Positions 10,106-20,490 of a stretch of 64,000 bases of DNA are shown one piece after another. This DNA is from Methanobrevibacter wolinii SH (GTDB lineage Archaea; Methanobacteriota; Methanobacteria; Methanobacteriales; Methanobacteriaceae), in NCBI RefSeq assembly GCF_000621965.1, contig NZ_KK211378.1, forward strand, positions 62,001-126,000. Reading direction: 5' to 3'. The position numbers were made by a program, and so were the translations under genes. The notes below the pieces were generated by a model. It did not search any database and was not told the origin of the DNA. It worked only from the letters and a program-made list of their open reading frames with translations. How positions within the stretch are numbered: the stretch's first letter is position 1; every line of letters starts with the position of its first letter.

Positions 10106-10358
10106 TGTTTACATTTGGTTTTATACAGGAATATTCTTAGCTATTATTGGTACTTTAGCAGCATGCTGGGGTCCTGGGGTTAAAGATCCTGTTATAAGGA
10201 CTTTAAATACAGAGGTTGCTTCTATTGGTGTTTCATTGATTTTTTTATGTTATAATCACATGTTAGCTCTTTTAACATTAATTGCAACTTCTGTAATTTG
10301 TACATTAATTTTACTTAGAGCAATTAGTCGTTTAGAAGAAATAGGGGCTGATGTTTAA
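10098..10358 (+). CDS. ehaE: Energy-converting hydrogenase A subunit E
   Basis: Membrane subunit of 86 residues with about three helices; the segment [20 protein letters not shown] is a recognisable loop. The frame is open further upstream (ATG at 10062). The start at 10098 is preferred because GAAGGTGG lies at the right distance and the resulting 8-bp overlap with ehaD fits the tight packing of this operon. Confidence 0.84.
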   Translation: MFNVYIWFYTGIFLAIIGTLAACWGPGVKDPVIRTLNTEVASIGVSLIFLCYNHMLALLTLIATSVICTLILLRAISRLEEIGADV

Positions 10359-10386
10359 TGATATTTAATTTTATGGGGGCTCACTT

Positions 10387-10980
10387 ATGAAAATAGCAGA
10401 TATTTGGAATAAGTTAGCAAGTCCTAAAAAGATTCCTAGGTTATTTGCTTTAATTCTTGGAATATTTTTAATTATTGGATTTATGGTTCCTATGGGGTTA
10501 AATGTAGACCAACTTTATCCAAGAGAAGCTCCTCAAGTTCAAGTTGAACAAGGATTGTCTATGGCACCTTATGCTCGTGGAGGTGAACCTTTAGTAAGTC
10601 CAGGAATTACTAAATCTGCATATCCACAATATGCTCCTAAATTAGGATGGATTAATTCTTATGTTTCTCCATTGGCTCAATTTGTCATGAACATATCTCC
10701 ATACTTTGGTACAAGTATTTATTCATCTCCTGGTGGATTAATTGATGAAATTTTATATTATACTAGAGGTTTTGATACAGTTCTTGAATCTTCTATATTG
10801 ATGATGGCATTTATTATTGCATCATGGCTTTCTGTTAATTATACTATGAATAGGAGAAATGATCCTGAAAACATTAAGAAAGATGTTAAAGTTGCAATAT
10901 CTAATTCTGATTTAATTGCTTCTGAGGTGGAACAAAATAATTTAAAAGCACATAGAAAACAAAATAGGAGGAATAATTAA
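10387..10980 (+). CDS. ehaF: Energy-converting hydrogenase A subunit F
   Basis: 197 residues. One N-terminal membrane helix (about 18-36) is followed by a hydrophilic outside-facing domain rich in Pro/Tyr, a second helix near 140-155 and a charged cytoplasmic tail ([14 protein letters not shown]). This layout resembles MnhB/MbhF-like accessory subunits of multimeric ion-pumping complexes. The stop codon shares one base with the ehaG start. Assigned by order and topology. Confidence 0.84.
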   Translation: MKIADIWNKLASPKKIPRLFALILGIFLIIGFMVPMGLNVDQLYPREAPQVQVEQGLSMAPYARGGEPLVSPGITKSAYPQYAPKLGWINSYVSPLAQFVMNISPYFGTSIYSSPGGLIDEILYYTRGFDTVLESSILMMAFIIASWLSVNYTMNRRNDPENIKKDVKVAISNSDLIASEVEQNNLKAHRKQNRRNN

Positions 10981-11660
10981 TGATATATGTTCCTTCTACT
11001 GTTCCACCAATATTTTCAAGTATGTATGTTCCTGCAATTTATACTGGATTAATAATTGGATTTTTTAGTTTAATTGCTATTGCAATGCAGAAAAGAGATA
11101 TTCATGTTCTTATCTTAACTGATGTTGTTGGTTTTGCAATGATGATTATCGTTGCAGGTGTAGGTACAGATCTTGCAGAATCTTTTATTTTGCCAGGTTT
11201 AGTAGTAGAACTTGCTGAAGTTTTAGCAATATCTGAGATTTTAATATCTCGTGAAATGAGAAAAAAATCAGCAATTAATCCTTCTGTTTCATTTAATCCA
11301 ATGGCAGTGAATTATGATATGGAGATTTTAACTACTGCTCCTAACTTTTTAAGCTTATTACTTATAGCTTATGGTGTATTCTTAACTGGTTTTACAGGTG
11401 GTGCTGTAGCTGGTGGAGGTATTTTATTATTCATGCTTTCAAGAAAAGCTAGAGGTTTACCAGTATTTGAAATCAATGGTATTGGTGGAGTTTCAGGTAT
11501 TGGTTGGTGTATGTGGATTATTTCATTTTGGATATTCTTTGTAGCTCCTCAATATTGGTTACTTTGTTTATTCCTTGCAGCTTGTGGATTACTCTTAAAA
11601 GTTGCAACAAAAATGGGATTAATTGGAGTTCTTATGAGAGAAGAATATGGTAAAAAATGA
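10980..11660 (+). CDS. ehaG: Energy-converting hydrogenase A subunit G
   Basis: 226 residues with about six membrane helices. It has a [17 protein letters not shown] stretch, an acidic [17 protein letters not shown] segment and a glycine-rich [12 protein letters not shown]. Acidic residues inside helices are as expected for an ion-translocating subunit. SD AGGAGGAATTA lies in the ehaF 3' end. Assigned by position, size and topology. Confidence 0.85.
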   Translation: MIYVPSTVPPIFSSMYVPAIYTGLIIGFFSLIAIAMQKRDIHVLILTDVVGFAMMIIVAGVGTDLAESFILPGLVVELAEVLAISEILISREMRKKSAINPSVSFNPMAVNYDMEILTTAPNFLSLLLIAYGVFLTGFTGGAVAGGGILLFMLSRKARGLPVFEINGIGGVSGIGWCMWIISFWIFFVAPQYWLLCLFLAACGLLLKVATKMGLIGVLMREEYGKK

Positions 11661-11749
11661 GGTTAAAATTAAAATAAAATTTGTTTATTAATGTTAAAAT
11701 TAATGGATAAACATTTATATGGATTATTTAAAAAAATTAGAGGATATTT

Positions 11750-12421
11750 ATGAGTCTTGCAAGCTTAGGTGGAAATTTACTTGGGATAGTTCCTTTAGGG
11801 GATATTGTATTCTATTTAAATCCATTACATTTGTTCTTGTTTGTGGCTATATTAATATTTACTTTCTTAATTGCTATTAGTCATACAGAAACTCAAGTTG
11901 AAGCTGAATTTGGTACACTTGGGGATAATAAACAATCTGTAGGATTAAAAGAATTTAAAGCAAGAAGATTTTTATCTGTAATTTGTGGTATAGCTACTGC
12001 AGGTGCAATGATTACTGGAGATTTATATAATTTTACTTTATTTATGTCCCTTGTTGGTATCTTAAATATAGGTATTATTTCTTCTGTAAAACAGATTGGA
12101 GTACTTGATTCTGTTTTTCAATATGGTTTAATTGCAATGATGTGTAGTCTTCCATTATTTGGAGGTGCTGCAATTGTACTTGGAGCATGTGGAACAGTTA
12201 GTTTACTTGCAATTCAATCAATGAAACCAACTGCAATGATGATTTTCGGTGCAATAATGCTCTTTATTGGAGTTTGTGGTGAATCTGGTATAGCACCTTT
12301 CTTTGCTTCAAAAGCAGAAATGTTTAGAACTCCTGGTTCTCCATTTTTATTAATTGTACACTTAAGTTCATTGTTTATTATTGTAAGAGCAATTGAAATT
12401 GTTCTTATTATTTGTACATGA
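11750..12421 (+). CDS. ehaH: Energy-converting hydrogenase A subunit H (antiporter-like)
   Basis: 223 residues, six or more helices, distantly related to the proton-translocating NuoN/L and Mrp antiporter subunits. Seen: [17 protein letters not shown], which matches the conserved DLYNLFVFFE-type segment of these proteins, and [18 protein letters not shown] with a conserved lysine. It probably carries part of the ion path. The 89-bp gap before it contains AAACATTTATATGG (about 11708-11721), a possible internal promoter. The family is shorter than true antiporters, so this is not a truncation. Confidence 0.86.
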   Translation: MSLASLGGNLLGIVPLGDIVFYLNPLHLFLFVAILIFTFLIAISHTETQVEAEFGTLGDNKQSVGLKEFKARRFLSVICGIATAGAMITGDLYNFTLFMSLVGILNIGIISSVKQIGVLDSVFQYGLIAMMCSLPLFGGAAIVLGACGTVSLLAIQSMKPTAMMIFGAIMLFIGVCGESGIAPFFASKAEMFRTPGSPFLLIVHLSSLFIIVRAIEIVLIICT

Positions 12422-12431
12422 AGGTGAAAAA

Positions 12432-12647
12432 ATGAATAAAACAAAAGTTGCAAGTGGTATTTTACTTGTAGTTTCAATAATAATGATATTATATGCATTA
12501 ATATTTACTCCTGATGATTGGATTGTTTATGCTATAGCAATAATATTTATACCATTTTTTATACTTTCATTAGGTTTACTTACTATGGCAAAACCAAAAA
12601 AAGACGAGAAGGAGGAAAGAATACAAGAACCATTTATTGGATATTAA
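12432..12647 (+). CDS. ehaI: Energy-converting hydrogenase A subunit I
   Basis: 71 residues with two membrane helices (about 8-28 and 35-55) and a charged tail (KPKKDEKEERIQEP). The start follows AAGGTGAAAAA, an excellent SD; the frame is open back to 12393 but those codons overlap ehaH. Small membrane subunit of Eha by position. Confidence 0.83.
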   Translation: MNKTKVASGILLVVSIIMILYALIFTPDDWIVYAIAIIFIPFFILSLGLLTMAKPKKDEKEERIQEPFIGY

Positions 12648-12676
12648 ATCCAATATGAAAAAAAGTATTCGTTTAT

Positions 12677-13543
12677 ATGTATAATTTAATGGCTGATATT
12701 TTAATTAATGTATGTATTGCTTTCCTTGCTGGAAGCTTACTTTTAGGTTTACATAGGAAGATTATGGCACGTGTTCAATCAAGACCAGGGCCACCTATAA
12801 TACAATATTTATTACATTCTTTAAAATTTTTCTTTAAGGAATCATCATTCCCAAAAACAGTTTCTAAACCATTTTATTTAGCGATTGTTGTTATATTATG
12901 TGGAATTTGGGTTACTGCAGTAATTGTAACTAATGTTACTTATGGATCTTTATTATTAATATTTGGTATTTATGCTGTACATAAAATTGTAGAACATAAT
13001 TGTGGTTCTTCATCAGGTTCTCCTTATGGAAAACTTAGTTGTGTAAGGGCTGTTTATTCTGCAGCTTCTGAACTTCCATTATTTGGAGGTTCTATTTTAG
13101 TATTATATCTTACAGTTCATACTATGGATATAGGTCAAATAGTTTCTTATCAAGCAGTACATGGTCCTTTAATATTTGTTGCTCCACTTGCAGCATTAAT
13201 GTTTTTTGTTACAATAATTACAAAAGCACCATATTCTCCATTTGGAATAACATTAGGCAAAGATATTATTTCAGGTTTTGAAACAGAACACTTTGGATTC
13301 TTAAGAGGATTCATAATGATTTCAGAATCAATGTGTTGGTATGTATTGTTATGGTTATTCTTAACATTATTCTTTGGACCATTAACAATGGTTGCTTATG
13401 CAATTGGAATGATTATTATAACATGTATAACTGGATTAATTAGTGCAACTACTCCAATGTTAAATCCTAATCATTCAGTTATGTCACAAATGACTATTAC
13501 TCTTATTGGTGTAGTCGGTTCTATTGCTTTAATGATTATATGA
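12677..13543 (+). CDS. ehaJ: Energy-converting hydrogenase A subunit J (NuoH/EchB-like)
   Basis: 288 residues and eight or so helices. It is homologous to the NuoH/EchB subunit that docks the hydrogenase module to the membrane. Seen: [20 protein letters not shown] near residues 23-45 (the conserved R-x-Q-x-R-x-GP motif of this family), ASELPLFGG, and GFETEHFGF. No clear SD precedes either ATG (12677 or 12689). It is the best conserved membrane subunit in the cluster and firmly identifies the complex as an energy-converting hydrogenase. Confidence 0.93.
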   Translation: MYNLMADILINVCIAFLAGSLLLGLHRKIMARVQSRPGPPIIQYLLHSLKFFFKESSFPKTVSKPFYLAIVVILCGIWVTAVIVTNVTYGSLLLIFGIYAVHKIVEHNCGSSSGSPYGKLSCVRAVYSAASELPLFGGSILVLYLTVHTMDIGQIVSYQAVHGPLIFVAPLAALMFFVTIITKAPYSPFGITLGKDIISGFETEHFGFLRGFIMISESMCWYVLLWLFLTLFFGPLTMVAYAIGMIIITCITGLISATTPMLNPNHSVMSQMTITLIGVVGSIALMII

Positions 13544-13588
13544 TTATTTAGCAATATTTTTAATTAAAATATAAAACGGAGAGATTAA

Positions 13589-13846
13589 ATGAATCAAGAA
13601 AAAGATTTTATAATCCTAACTTCACTTGTAGCAATTGGTATTATATTTATAAGTTTACTTGCTGTAATCTTCCATAGTCAATTAATATGGCCTCTTGTAG
13701 TTATAGCTATACTTATAACTCCGTTAATTTTATATCAAGGATCTGAGAAAGTTTCAGAATTTTCTGAACATTTAGAGCATATTGCATTTATTATTACATT
13801 TATTGTAATATGTGTATCAATTATATTATTATATAGACCATTATAA
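13589..13846 (+). CDS. ehaK: Energy-converting hydrogenase A subunit K
   Basis: 85 residues with three hydrophobic helices and a short acidic loop (GSEKVSEFSEHLEH). SD GGAGAGATTAA precedes the ATG. Assigned by position between ehaJ and ehaL and by membrane topology only. Confidence 0.78.
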   Translation: MNQEKDFIILTSLVAIGIIFISLLAVIFHSQLIWPLVVIAILITPLILYQGSEKVSEFSEHLEHIAFIITFIVICVSIILLYRPL

Positions 13847-13866
13847 TTTGGTTTATATAAAATATA

Positions 13867-13946
13867 AAAATGCCATTTTTGGCTTTTGTATTAAATAAAT
13901 AAATTTTATTTAATCTATCAATTTTTGTTGTCAAAGACATTAATTG
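13867..13946 (+). terminator. Weak terminator-like hairpins between ehaK and ehaL
   Basis: GCC-ATTTTT-GGC followed by TTTTG (about 13872-13888) and ATCAATT ... AATTGAT followed by TTTTTATTTAA (13917-13951) are two possible hairpins with T-runs in a 158-bp gap inside the operon. They may give partial termination between the membrane half and the catalytic half of eha (inference). Confidence 0.35.
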
Positions 13947-14004
13947 ATTTTTATTTAATTATAAATTAATTTAAATTAAATTAAGATAAACTAATGTGAG
14001 TATT

Positions 14005-14340
14005 ATGATAGAAAAACTATATTTATTAATTTATTTAATAGTTTTTGTTGCTGGGGCTATATGTGGTCTTTTATACAGCTACCAAAAACACATAGAACCA
14101 TATGTAGTGAAAGAAACCAGTATACCAATATTAATTATTGCAATTATTGGTTGGTTTTTAACATTAAATTTTGGTTTATTTAACTTTATTCCACAATTTA
14201 TTGTAATAAGTATTGGTTTATTTTTAGTAGCTTTTGTATTAGATATGAGGCCAGGATATGGGAGAAAAGAAACAGTTATTGGTATTATTATTTCAGTAAT
14301 ATTATGGTTTTTTACTCAATGTTTATTTACTATATTATAA
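14005..14340 (+). CDS. ehaL: Energy-converting hydrogenase A subunit L
   Basis: 111 residues, three to four helices, with a short hydrophilic DMRPGYGRKE loop. A GTG nine bases upstream (13996) is in frame, but GTGAGT there looks like the ribosome binding site of the ATG at 14005. Ends 12 bases before ehaM. Assigned by order and topology. Confidence 0.78.
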   Translation: MIEKLYLLIYLIVFVAGAICGLLYSYQKHIEPYVVKETSIPILIIAIIGWFLTLNFGLFNFIPQFIVISIGLFLVAFVLDMRPGYGRKETVIGIIISVILWFFTQCLFTIL

Positions 14341-14352
14341 TGGTGAATTTTT

Positions 14353-14736
14353 ATGACTGATGAGAGCAGATTAAAACTTTATAAAACTAGAATTATTAAA
14401 AGTTTTAGATGGCAAAAAGATATTATTAATCCTCTTGCTAAATATTTAGGAATATCTAGTGATGAATTTGAAGATATACTTATGGATAATTTAGATATGT
14501 CCTCTCTTGAGTCTCTTCATTCTACATTTGAATCATCATTACATGAAGAATTAATGCTTAAATTACATATAGATTTAAAATTTTTCTGGTTTGTTGATGT
14601 TCTTGCTTTAATATCAGAAGAAGAAGCAACTCAATTAAAAGTTAAATTAGCAAAAGAAGTTCAATATGGACATATGACTTATGATGAAGCTGTTGATGAA
14701 GGTAAAAAAGAATTTTTAGACATGATTAGAAAATAA
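14353..14736 (+). CDS. ehaM: Energy-converting hydrogenase A subunit M
   Basis: 127-residue soluble protein, mainly helical and charged (FEDILMDNLDMSSLESLHSTF, LKVKLAKEVQYGHMTYDEAV in part). It is one of the hydrophilic Eha subunits with no homologue in simpler energy-converting hydrogenases. Position between the membrane subunits and the small catalytic subunit supports the name; the molecular role is not known to me. Confidence 0.8.
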   Translation: MTDESRLKLYKTRIIKSFRWQKDIINPLAKYLGISSDEFEDILMDNLDMSSLESLHSTFESSLHEELMLKLHIDLKFFWFVDVLALISEEEATQLKVKLAKEVQYGHMTYDEAVDEGKKEFLDMIRK

Positions 14737-14841
14737 ATTTATTAAATTTTATATTAAATTAAAATAATTAAATTATAAAGACATATTAAAATTTTAAGTA
14801 ATTAAATCAAAAAGAGATAATTTTCATTTAGAGGTAAAACA

Positions 14842-15312
14842 ATGTTAGATCGTCTAAAGGATATTGTAAGGAAAACTTCTATTAATGTTTGTATTGTTAA
14901 TTGTGGTGGATGTAATGGTTGTGATATAGAACTTGTTGCATGTTTATCACCTAGATATGATTTAGAACAATATGGTATTTACTTACAAAATAATCCTCGT
15001 GATGCAGATGTATTATTATTAACTGGTGCAGTTACAGAACAATGGGAAGATAAATTACGTAGGATATATACTAAAATTCCAGAACCAAAAGTCGTTTTAG
15101 CTGTTGGTAATTGTCCTCAGTCTGGGGATGTTTTTGCTCAAGAAGGAGGTAGAGTTAGTGCTCCTGCATCTAATTTTATTCCTGTTGATGCTGAAGTTTG
15201 TGGATGTCCTCCAAGGCCTGATGAAATTATTTCTGCAGTTCTTGCTGTAGCGCCTAATGCTATGGCTGCAAAAGGACGTGAAAATAAAGAAATTAAAGAT
15301 GATGATTCATAG
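14842..15312 (+). CDS. ehaN: Energy-converting hydrogenase A small subunit (EhaN)
   Basis: Small [NiFe]-hydrogenase subunit, homologous to NuoB/EchC, carrying the proximal [4Fe-4S] cluster. 156 residues. Seen: [10 protein letters not shown] (about 21-30), GNCPQSG near residue 95 and CGCPPRPDE near 120, giving the expected cluster cysteines. SD GAGGTAAAACA precedes the ATG. It transfers electrons between the NiFe site in EhaO and the ferredoxin-like subunits. Followed after 12 bases by ehaO. Confidence 0.96.
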   Translation: MLDRLKDIVRKTSINVCIVNCGGCNGCDIELVACLSPRYDLEQYGIYLQNNPRDADVLLLTGAVTEQWEDKLRRIYTKIPEPKVVLAVGNCPQSGDVFAQEGGRVSAPASNFIPVDAEVCGCPPRPDEIISAVLAVAPNAMAAKGRENKEIKDDDS

Positions 15313-15324
15313 AGGTGAGAAAAG

Positions 15325-16452
15325 ATGATTGTACCTATTGGCCCAGTACATCCCGGTTTAAAAGAACCATTGAGATTAAAATTACAACTTGAAGGAGAAA
15401 AAGTTGTAAAAGCAGAAGTTGATTATGGTTATGTGCATAGAGGTATTGAAAAAATTATGGAAGGTAAAACCTGGCAAAAATGTATATATTTAGCTGAAAG
15501 AGTATGTGGAATCTGTTCCTATGAACATACTCAAAGTTTTGCTGAAGTTTTAGAACATATGGCTGGTGTAGATGTACCTCTTAGAGCTCAATTTTTAAGG
15601 GTTATTACTAATGAATTAGATAGAATTCAATCTCATTATATTGCAAATTCTACTTATTTTAAAGCTATGGATCATGAAATGTTATTTATGAAGGTTCTTG
15701 AACTAAGAGAATATGTAATGGATTCTATTGAATTATTAACTGGTAATCGTGTTAATATGGGTTGGAATGTTGTTGGTGGTGTTAGAATGGATGCTAACGA
15801 AGAACATTTCGATAAAATACTTGAAAACCTTAAATTTGTTGAAGAAAATCATGATAGGATTGTAGAATTATTCTCTGAAGGTCCTGCTTTAGGTTTAAGG
15901 TCAAAAGGTGTTGGATATATGAGTAAAGAAGAAGCATTAAAAGGTCGTGCTGTAGGTCCTATTGGTCGTGCTTCTGGTTTAAAACATGATTGTCGTGAAT
16001 TTCATCCAACTTATAAAGATTATTTAGATTTTAAACCTATATGGAGAAAAGAAGGAGATAATTATGCTCGTACTATGAATCGATTTGATGAAATTCCCCA
16101 ATCTATTGATTTAATTAAACAAGCTATAAATAATATACCTAAAGGTGAATTTAGAACTCCTGTAGAAATTAAAACAGGTTATAATGAGTGGAGAAATGAA
16201 GCTCCTCGTGGTGAAGTAAAATATATGTGTGAGACTAATGGAAATTTAATTAAGCATATTTCTATTCGTACTCCTAGTATTCCAAATATTGATTCCTGTG
16301 CAAAATATATGTTGGTAGATGTTCCAACAGTAACAGATGCTATTGCTACATATACTTCATGTGATCCTTGTATTGCATGTGCAGAACGTGTTCAATTAAC
16401 AGATACTGTTACAAATAAAACAGTAATTAAAGATTTAAATAGTTTTTATTGA
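15325..16452 (+). CDS. ehaO: Energy-converting hydrogenase A large subunit (EhaO)
   Basis: Catalytic [NiFe]-hydrogenase large subunit, 375 residues, related to NuoD/EchE. Both NiFe-binding cysteine pairs are visible: [11 protein letters not shown] near residue 60 and [12 protein letters not shown] near residue 350. The protein ends soon after the second pair; whether a short C-terminal extension is removed during maturation cannot be judged. Other family marks: [11 protein letters not shown] and [10 protein letters not shown]. The enzyme oxidises H2 to drive ferredoxin reduction at the expense of ion-motive force (family knowledge; anaplerotic for CO2 reduction in other methanogens). Confidence 0.97.
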   Translation: MIVPIGPVHPGLKEPLRLKLQLEGEKVVKAEVDYGYVHRGIEKIMEGKTWQKCIYLAERVCGICSYEHTQSFAEVLEHMAGVDVPLRAQFLRVITNELDRIQSHYIANSTYFKAMDHEMLFMKVLELREYVMDSIELLTGNRVNMGWNVVGGVRMDANEEHFDKILENLKFVEENHDRIVELFSEGPALGLRSKGVGYMSKEEALKGRAVGPIGRASGLKHDCREFHPTYKDYLDFKPIWRKEGDNYARTMNRFDEIPQSIDLIKQAINNIPKGEFRTPVEIKTGYNEWRNEAPRGEVKYMCETNGNLIKHISIRTPSIPNIDSCAKYMLVDVPTVTDAIATYTSCDPCIACAERVQLTDTVTNKTVIKDLNSFY

Positions 16453-16493
16453 TTTTATTGATTTGTGTGATTTAAGTTAAAAGATGATGGTTT

Positions 16494-17549
16494 ATGAGTT
16501 CAATTATATGGTATGTATATGAATTTGCAAGAAAGGCATGGGTAAAAGCTTTTGCTGATGCTAAATCTGAGCATGAAATTATTGAAAGACCTGCTAGATT
16601 TAGAGATTTTCCTCGTGTTATAAAAGAGAATTGTATTGGTTGTGGTTCTTGTACTGCAAGTTGTCCTTCTCCTACTGCAATTAAACTTGTAAGGGATAAA
16701 ACAACTAAAGAAAAAGAGGGTTTAACTTATCCAGTAATTAATAAAAGTGGATGTATTAGATGTGGGTTCTGTGCAGAGGTTTGTCCTTCAAACCCTAAAA
16801 CATTAGAATGTGGTGAAAATCATCATATTATAACAGAATTTAATATTATTCCATCTAAAAGACGTTTTATTGTTGATGATTATCTCTGTATTAAATGCAG
16901 AGCTTGTATGAAAGAGTGTAAAGTTGATGCAATATCTGAAGTTAATGGCCGTATTGTTGTAGATCCATTAAAATGTATTGCTTGTGGAGATTGTCTTGAT
17001 GTATGTAAGGTTAAAGGAGCTATGAAAGGTGTTTTCATTGATAATCTTGAAGATCAAAAGAAATTAATCAATCTTATTGTAAGTAATCTTGAAGAGTATA
17101 TTGAGAATCAACAAGAAAAATTAGAACTTCTTCCTCGTGAATCATTATTACAGTTATCATTACCATTATCAATGTTTTGGGATGATGCATTAAAAATTAT
17201 TCCTGATGCAGAAATCACACATGAAATTATAGAAAATGCTGTAGATAGATTAAAAATAAGGGTTATAACTTGGAATTCTGATAAATGTACTAAATGTCAA
17301 ATGTGTGTTAATGAGTGTCCAATTGGAGCAATATCATTTGATGAAGAGAAAAATACTATTGTAAGAGATAAAGATAAATGTTGTAGATGTAGTATTTGTT
17401 ATCAAACATGTCCATTTGCTGTAATTAAATATTTCCATGCTAAATTTGTTTTAGATGTTAATGATGATGGAGAAGAAGAGATATTCATTACAGTTAAACC
17501 ATCACAAATAGATTATGATTTTATAGGAAGTGAACACAATGAAAGTTGA
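16494..17549 (+). CDS. ehaP: Eha polyferredoxin subunit P, six [4Fe-4S] motifs
   Basis: 351 residues. Six CxxCxxCxxxC motifs are visible: CIGCGSCTASCP, CIRCGFCAEVCP, CIKCRACMKEC, CIACGDCLDVC, CTKCQMCVNECP and CCRCSICYQTCP. This agrees with the six-cluster polyferredoxin known in the M. thermautotrophicus eha operon. A helical linker of about 85 residues separates the fourth and fifth motifs. SD GATGATGG lies before the ATG. It overlaps ehaQ by 11 bp. Role: electron wire between the NiFe module and ferredoxin acceptors. Confidence 0.93.
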   Translation: MSSIIWYVYEFARKAWVKAFADAKSEHEIIERPARFRDFPRVIKENCIGCGSCTASCPSPTAIKLVRDKTTKEKEGLTYPVINKSGCIRCGFCAEVCPSNPKTLECGENHHIITEFNIIPSKRRFIVDDYLCIKCRACMKECKVDAISEVNGRIVVDPLKCIACGDCLDVCKVKGAMKGVFIDNLEDQKKLINLIVSNLEEYIENQQEKLELLPRESLLQLSLPLSMFWDDALKIIPDAEITHEIIENAVDRLKIRVITWNSDKCTKCQMCVNECPIGAISFDEEKNTIVRDKDKCCRCSICYQTCPFAVIKYFHAKFVLDVNDDGEEEIFITVKPSQIDYDFIGSEHNES

Positions 17550-18990
17550 TTCTAAAGACTATGATCGTTATGGTAAATCTATACGTGAAGTTGAAGTTCA
17601 ATGGGATATAGATGATTTAAAATGTGCTCAATGTGTAGATAAACCATGTATGGAATCATGTCCAATTGATGCAATTTATATAGATCCTAATGGTAATATT
17701 CGATTACATGATACTTGTTTTGGTTGTATATTATGTAGAAATGCTTGTCCATATGATGCTATTACAATGGTAACAACTATTGCAGAACCTATTAAAGAAA
17801 ATGTACCAAACATAAATATTGAATTGTGTCGTGCATGTGGTGCTTGTGTTCAAAACTGTAAAACTGGTGCTATCCATCTTCATTCTGAAGGATCTAAAAC
17901 ATTTAGTGAAATTGATGAAGATAAATGTATGAGATGTGGTTATTGTTATAGAGTATGTCCAACTGATGCTATTAAATATGGTGAAATTTTACCAAGAACT
18001 GTAAAAGGTGGTAAAGCTATTGTTGTTAACCATAAAAAATGTATTGGATGTATGACTTGTACTAGAGTATGCCCATCTAAAGGTTCTATTCTTATTAGTA
18101 AAACTTTAAAATTACCTTATATTAATCCAGGTTATTGTGCAAGGTGTGAAGAATGTATGCATGCTTGTCCTTCAACTGCTATTAAGTATTCTTCACGTAA
18201 AAGAGCTTATGCACAATATAGTAAAATTAGAACTTCTGATACAATTTCAGAAATTGTTGATAAAGATATATCTAAATTATCTCATAATATTGCAAGAATG
18301 GATAGAATTTTACATGATTTATCTATTGAATTTTCAAATAGATTAGATAAACGTGATTCTTCTGAAGTTAATCCAGATATTTATGAAAAAACAGATTTCT
18401 TAACTGAACTTAAGTTTAATGCATCTAAAGTTATTGATAAGAAATTTAAAGATATAACTGATGAAGAGTTTGATATTACTAGAATGAGAAATATCATAGA
18501 TTCATTTCCTCCAAAAAGAAGAATATTTGTAGATGAAAATAAATGTATTGCTTGTGCAGAATGTCTTGCAGTATGTCCTGTTGAGAATGCAATTGAAATG
18601 GATGGTCCAACACCTATTCTTATTAATGATAATTGTGTCTTTTGTGGTAGATGTGTAGAAAAATGTAGATTTGATGTTATTTCCATTATTGAGGAATCAT
18701 TCATGTCTGAATGTGATAATATATATTATATTTCTACATTAGTTAATAAGGAAAGAAAAGGTAAATTATACATTGATAATTCTCAATGTCAATCTTGTGG
18801 AGTTTGTGTTAAAAATTGTCCAACAGATGCACTTAGTATACTTAATGATAATATTAAGTTTAATGAGGAGAATTGTATTTATTGTAGACATTGTGAATGT
18901 TTATGTCCTGTAGGCGCTATTAAAATTGATTTTGAAGATGAAATTAATTCTTCTAAAGAGCTTTCTAATGAATCAGATAATTTAATATAG
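17539..18990 (+). CDS. ehaQ: Eha polyferredoxin subunit Q, ten [4Fe-4S] motifs
   Basis: 483 residues from the ATG at 17539 (an in-frame GTG at 17530 is less likely; AGGAAGTGA acts as SD). Ten cluster motifs can be counted, beginning with CAQCVDKPCMESCP and ending with CIYCRHCECLCP. This matches the ten-cluster polyferredoxin described for Eha. Most motifs are CxxCxxCxxxCP; the first has the longer CxxCxxxxC spacing and two lack the final Pro. A helical, cluster-free insert of about 100 residues divides six N-terminal from four C-terminal motifs. It likely shuttles electrons to soluble partners such as formylmethanofuran dehydrogenase. Confidence 0.93.
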   Translation: MKVDSKDYDRYGKSIREVEVQWDIDDLKCAQCVDKPCMESCPIDAIYIDPNGNIRLHDTCFGCILCRNACPYDAITMVTTIAEPIKENVPNINIELCRACGACVQNCKTGAIHLHSEGSKTFSEIDEDKCMRCGYCYRVCPTDAIKYGEILPRTVKGGKAIVVNHKKCIGCMTCTRVCPSKGSILISKTLKLPYINPGYCARCEECMHACPSTAIKYSSRKRAYAQYSKIRTSDTISEIVDKDISKLSHNIARMDRILHDLSIEFSNRLDKRDSSEVNPDIYEKTDFLTELKFNASKVIDKKFKDITDEEFDITRMRNIIDSFPPKRRIFVDENKCIACAECLAVCPVENAIEMDGPTPILINDNCVFCGRCVEKCRFDVISIIEESFMSECDNIYYISTLVNKERKGKLYIDNSQCQSCGVCVKNCPTDALSILNDNIKFNEENCIYCRHCECLCPVGAIKIDFEDEINSSKELSNESDNLI

Positions 18991-19106
18991 TTAATAATGA
19001 ATTATTATATTAATTTTATTTTTATATTTTTTTTAAATTTAATAATTTTAAATTATATATTAAATTTTAGTTTATTTTTAAAAAATTTTTATTAAATGGT
19101 GATTAT

Positions 19107-20192
19107 TTGAGTAAAAAAATTTATATTACTGATTGTGAAGGTCCATTAACATTAAATGATAATGCTTTTGAGATGTGTTCATATTTTATTGAAGATGGTG
19201 ATAAATTATATAAAATTTTAAGTAGTTATGATGATTACTTAGTAGAAGTTGAAAAAAAAGAAGGTTATCATGTAGGTGGAACTTTAGCATTTATTACACC
19301 ATTTTTTAAAGCTAAAGATATTACAAATCAAGATTTAATTAATTATTCAAAAGATAATATTAATTATGTTCCAGGTATTGATAATTTATTTAAAGTAGCA
19401 AATAATCAGATTGATTCTTATATTGTAAGTACTAGTTATGGTCAATATATTAAAGCTTTATGTGAAGATAAAGATTTTAAATATGAAAATACTTATCATA
19501 CTGATGTTAATCTTGATAAAGTTCAAATTTCAGATAATGAGAAAGCTATAATTGAAGAATTTAGAAAAAGTATTTTAAAATGTGATTTAATTCCAGATTA
19601 TAGGGAAAATGCAGGTTTGGATGATTTAAAAGCTCAAGCTGATATATTAGATAATATCTTTTTTAATGAACTTCCTAAAATGGATGTTTATGAAATAATG
19701 GGACATATGAATCCAGTTGGAGGTATTGAAAAAGAAAAAGCTGTAAAAGATATTATTTCCAAAAATAATATTGATAATGATAAAATAGTATATGTTGGAG
19801 ATAGTATAACTGATTTAGAACCTCTTCAATATGTTAAAGCAAATGGGGGTATTGCAATTTCATTTAATGGTAATAAATATGCAGTTGAAGCAGCAGATAT
19901 TGCTATTATTACAGATGATGCAATTGCATTTACAATTATTCTTGATTTATTTTCAAGAATTGGTAGATATTACACCTTAAACTTTATTGATTCATATTCA
20001 TTTAAACCAGATGGATTATATGAAGGATTTAGAGTTAGTCATGTTTTTTTAGATTATTATAAAGAGTATTATGATGGCTGTGAGTATCCAATTATTACTA
20101 AAGTTACTGATGAAAATAAAGAAGAACTTATTAAAAAAAGTGAAGCTATGAGAAATAAGCTTCGGGGTGATGATATAGGTTCAATTATGTAA
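19107..20192 (+). CDS. ehaR: HAD-superfamily protein of the eha cluster (EhaR-like)
   Basis: 361 residues. Seen: an N-terminal HAD motif I region YITDCEGPLTLND, in which the usual second Asp is Glu, and a motif IV region KIVYVGDSITDLEPL followed by NGGIAISFNGN, typical of HAD phosphatases. TTG is the start codon: GGTGAT lies three bases before it and no better start exists. The gene follows ehaQ after 116 bp and occupies the place where I recall ehaR. The function within Eha is unknown; a phosphatase acting on a small molecule or protein is possible. The symbol is assigned from gene order. Confidence 0.78.
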   Translation: MSKKIYITDCEGPLTLNDNAFEMCSYFIEDGDKLYKILSSYDDYLVEVEKKEGYHVGGTLAFITPFFKAKDITNQDLINYSKDNINYVPGIDNLFKVANNQIDSYIVSTSYGQYIKALCEDKDFKYENTYHTDVNLDKVQISDNEKAIIEEFRKSILKCDLIPDYRENAGLDDLKAQADILDNIFFNELPKMDVYEIMGHMNPVGGIEKEKAVKDIISKNNIDNDKIVYVGDSITDLEPLQYVKANGGIAISFNGNKYAVEAADIAIITDDAIAFTIILDLFSRIGRYYTLNFIDSYSFKPDGLYEGFRVSHVFLDYYKEYYDGCEYPIITKVTDENKEELIKKSEAMRNKLRGDDIGSIM

Positions 20193-20446
20193 ATTAAATA
20201 TATAATTTATTTAGAATTCTTTAAAATTTATTATTAATTTTTAAATCTAATTTTTAATAATATATTTTTTTAGATTTATGTTTTTAATTTGTTGGTTTAG
20301 GTTTTTAATAATTTATTTAGCTTAGATTTTTAGATAAAACTTTTAATTTAATAATTGTATTATTTATTTTATTTATTAAGTTTGAAATTTTTAATTTATA
20401 ATCTAATTAAATATAAATTTTTAAGATTTAAAATCATATTATTATA

Positions 20447-20466
20447 TAGTTGATATTCTTCAACTA
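20447..20466. promoter_or_regulatory. Palindrome at the ftr promoter
   Basis: Arms TAGTTGA (20447-20453) and TCAACTA (20460-20466) pair perfectly around a 6-bp centre. The left arm overlaps the end of a TATA-like TTATATAG (20442-20449), so a bound protein would block transcription of ftr. Candidate operator; the regulator is unknown. Confidence 0.5.
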
Positions 20467-20490
20467 ATTTATTTAAATTTCGTGATAAAA

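Noticed and set aside
12214-12498. Minus-strand open frame of 94 residues
   Set aside because: Antisense shadow of ehaH/ehaI.
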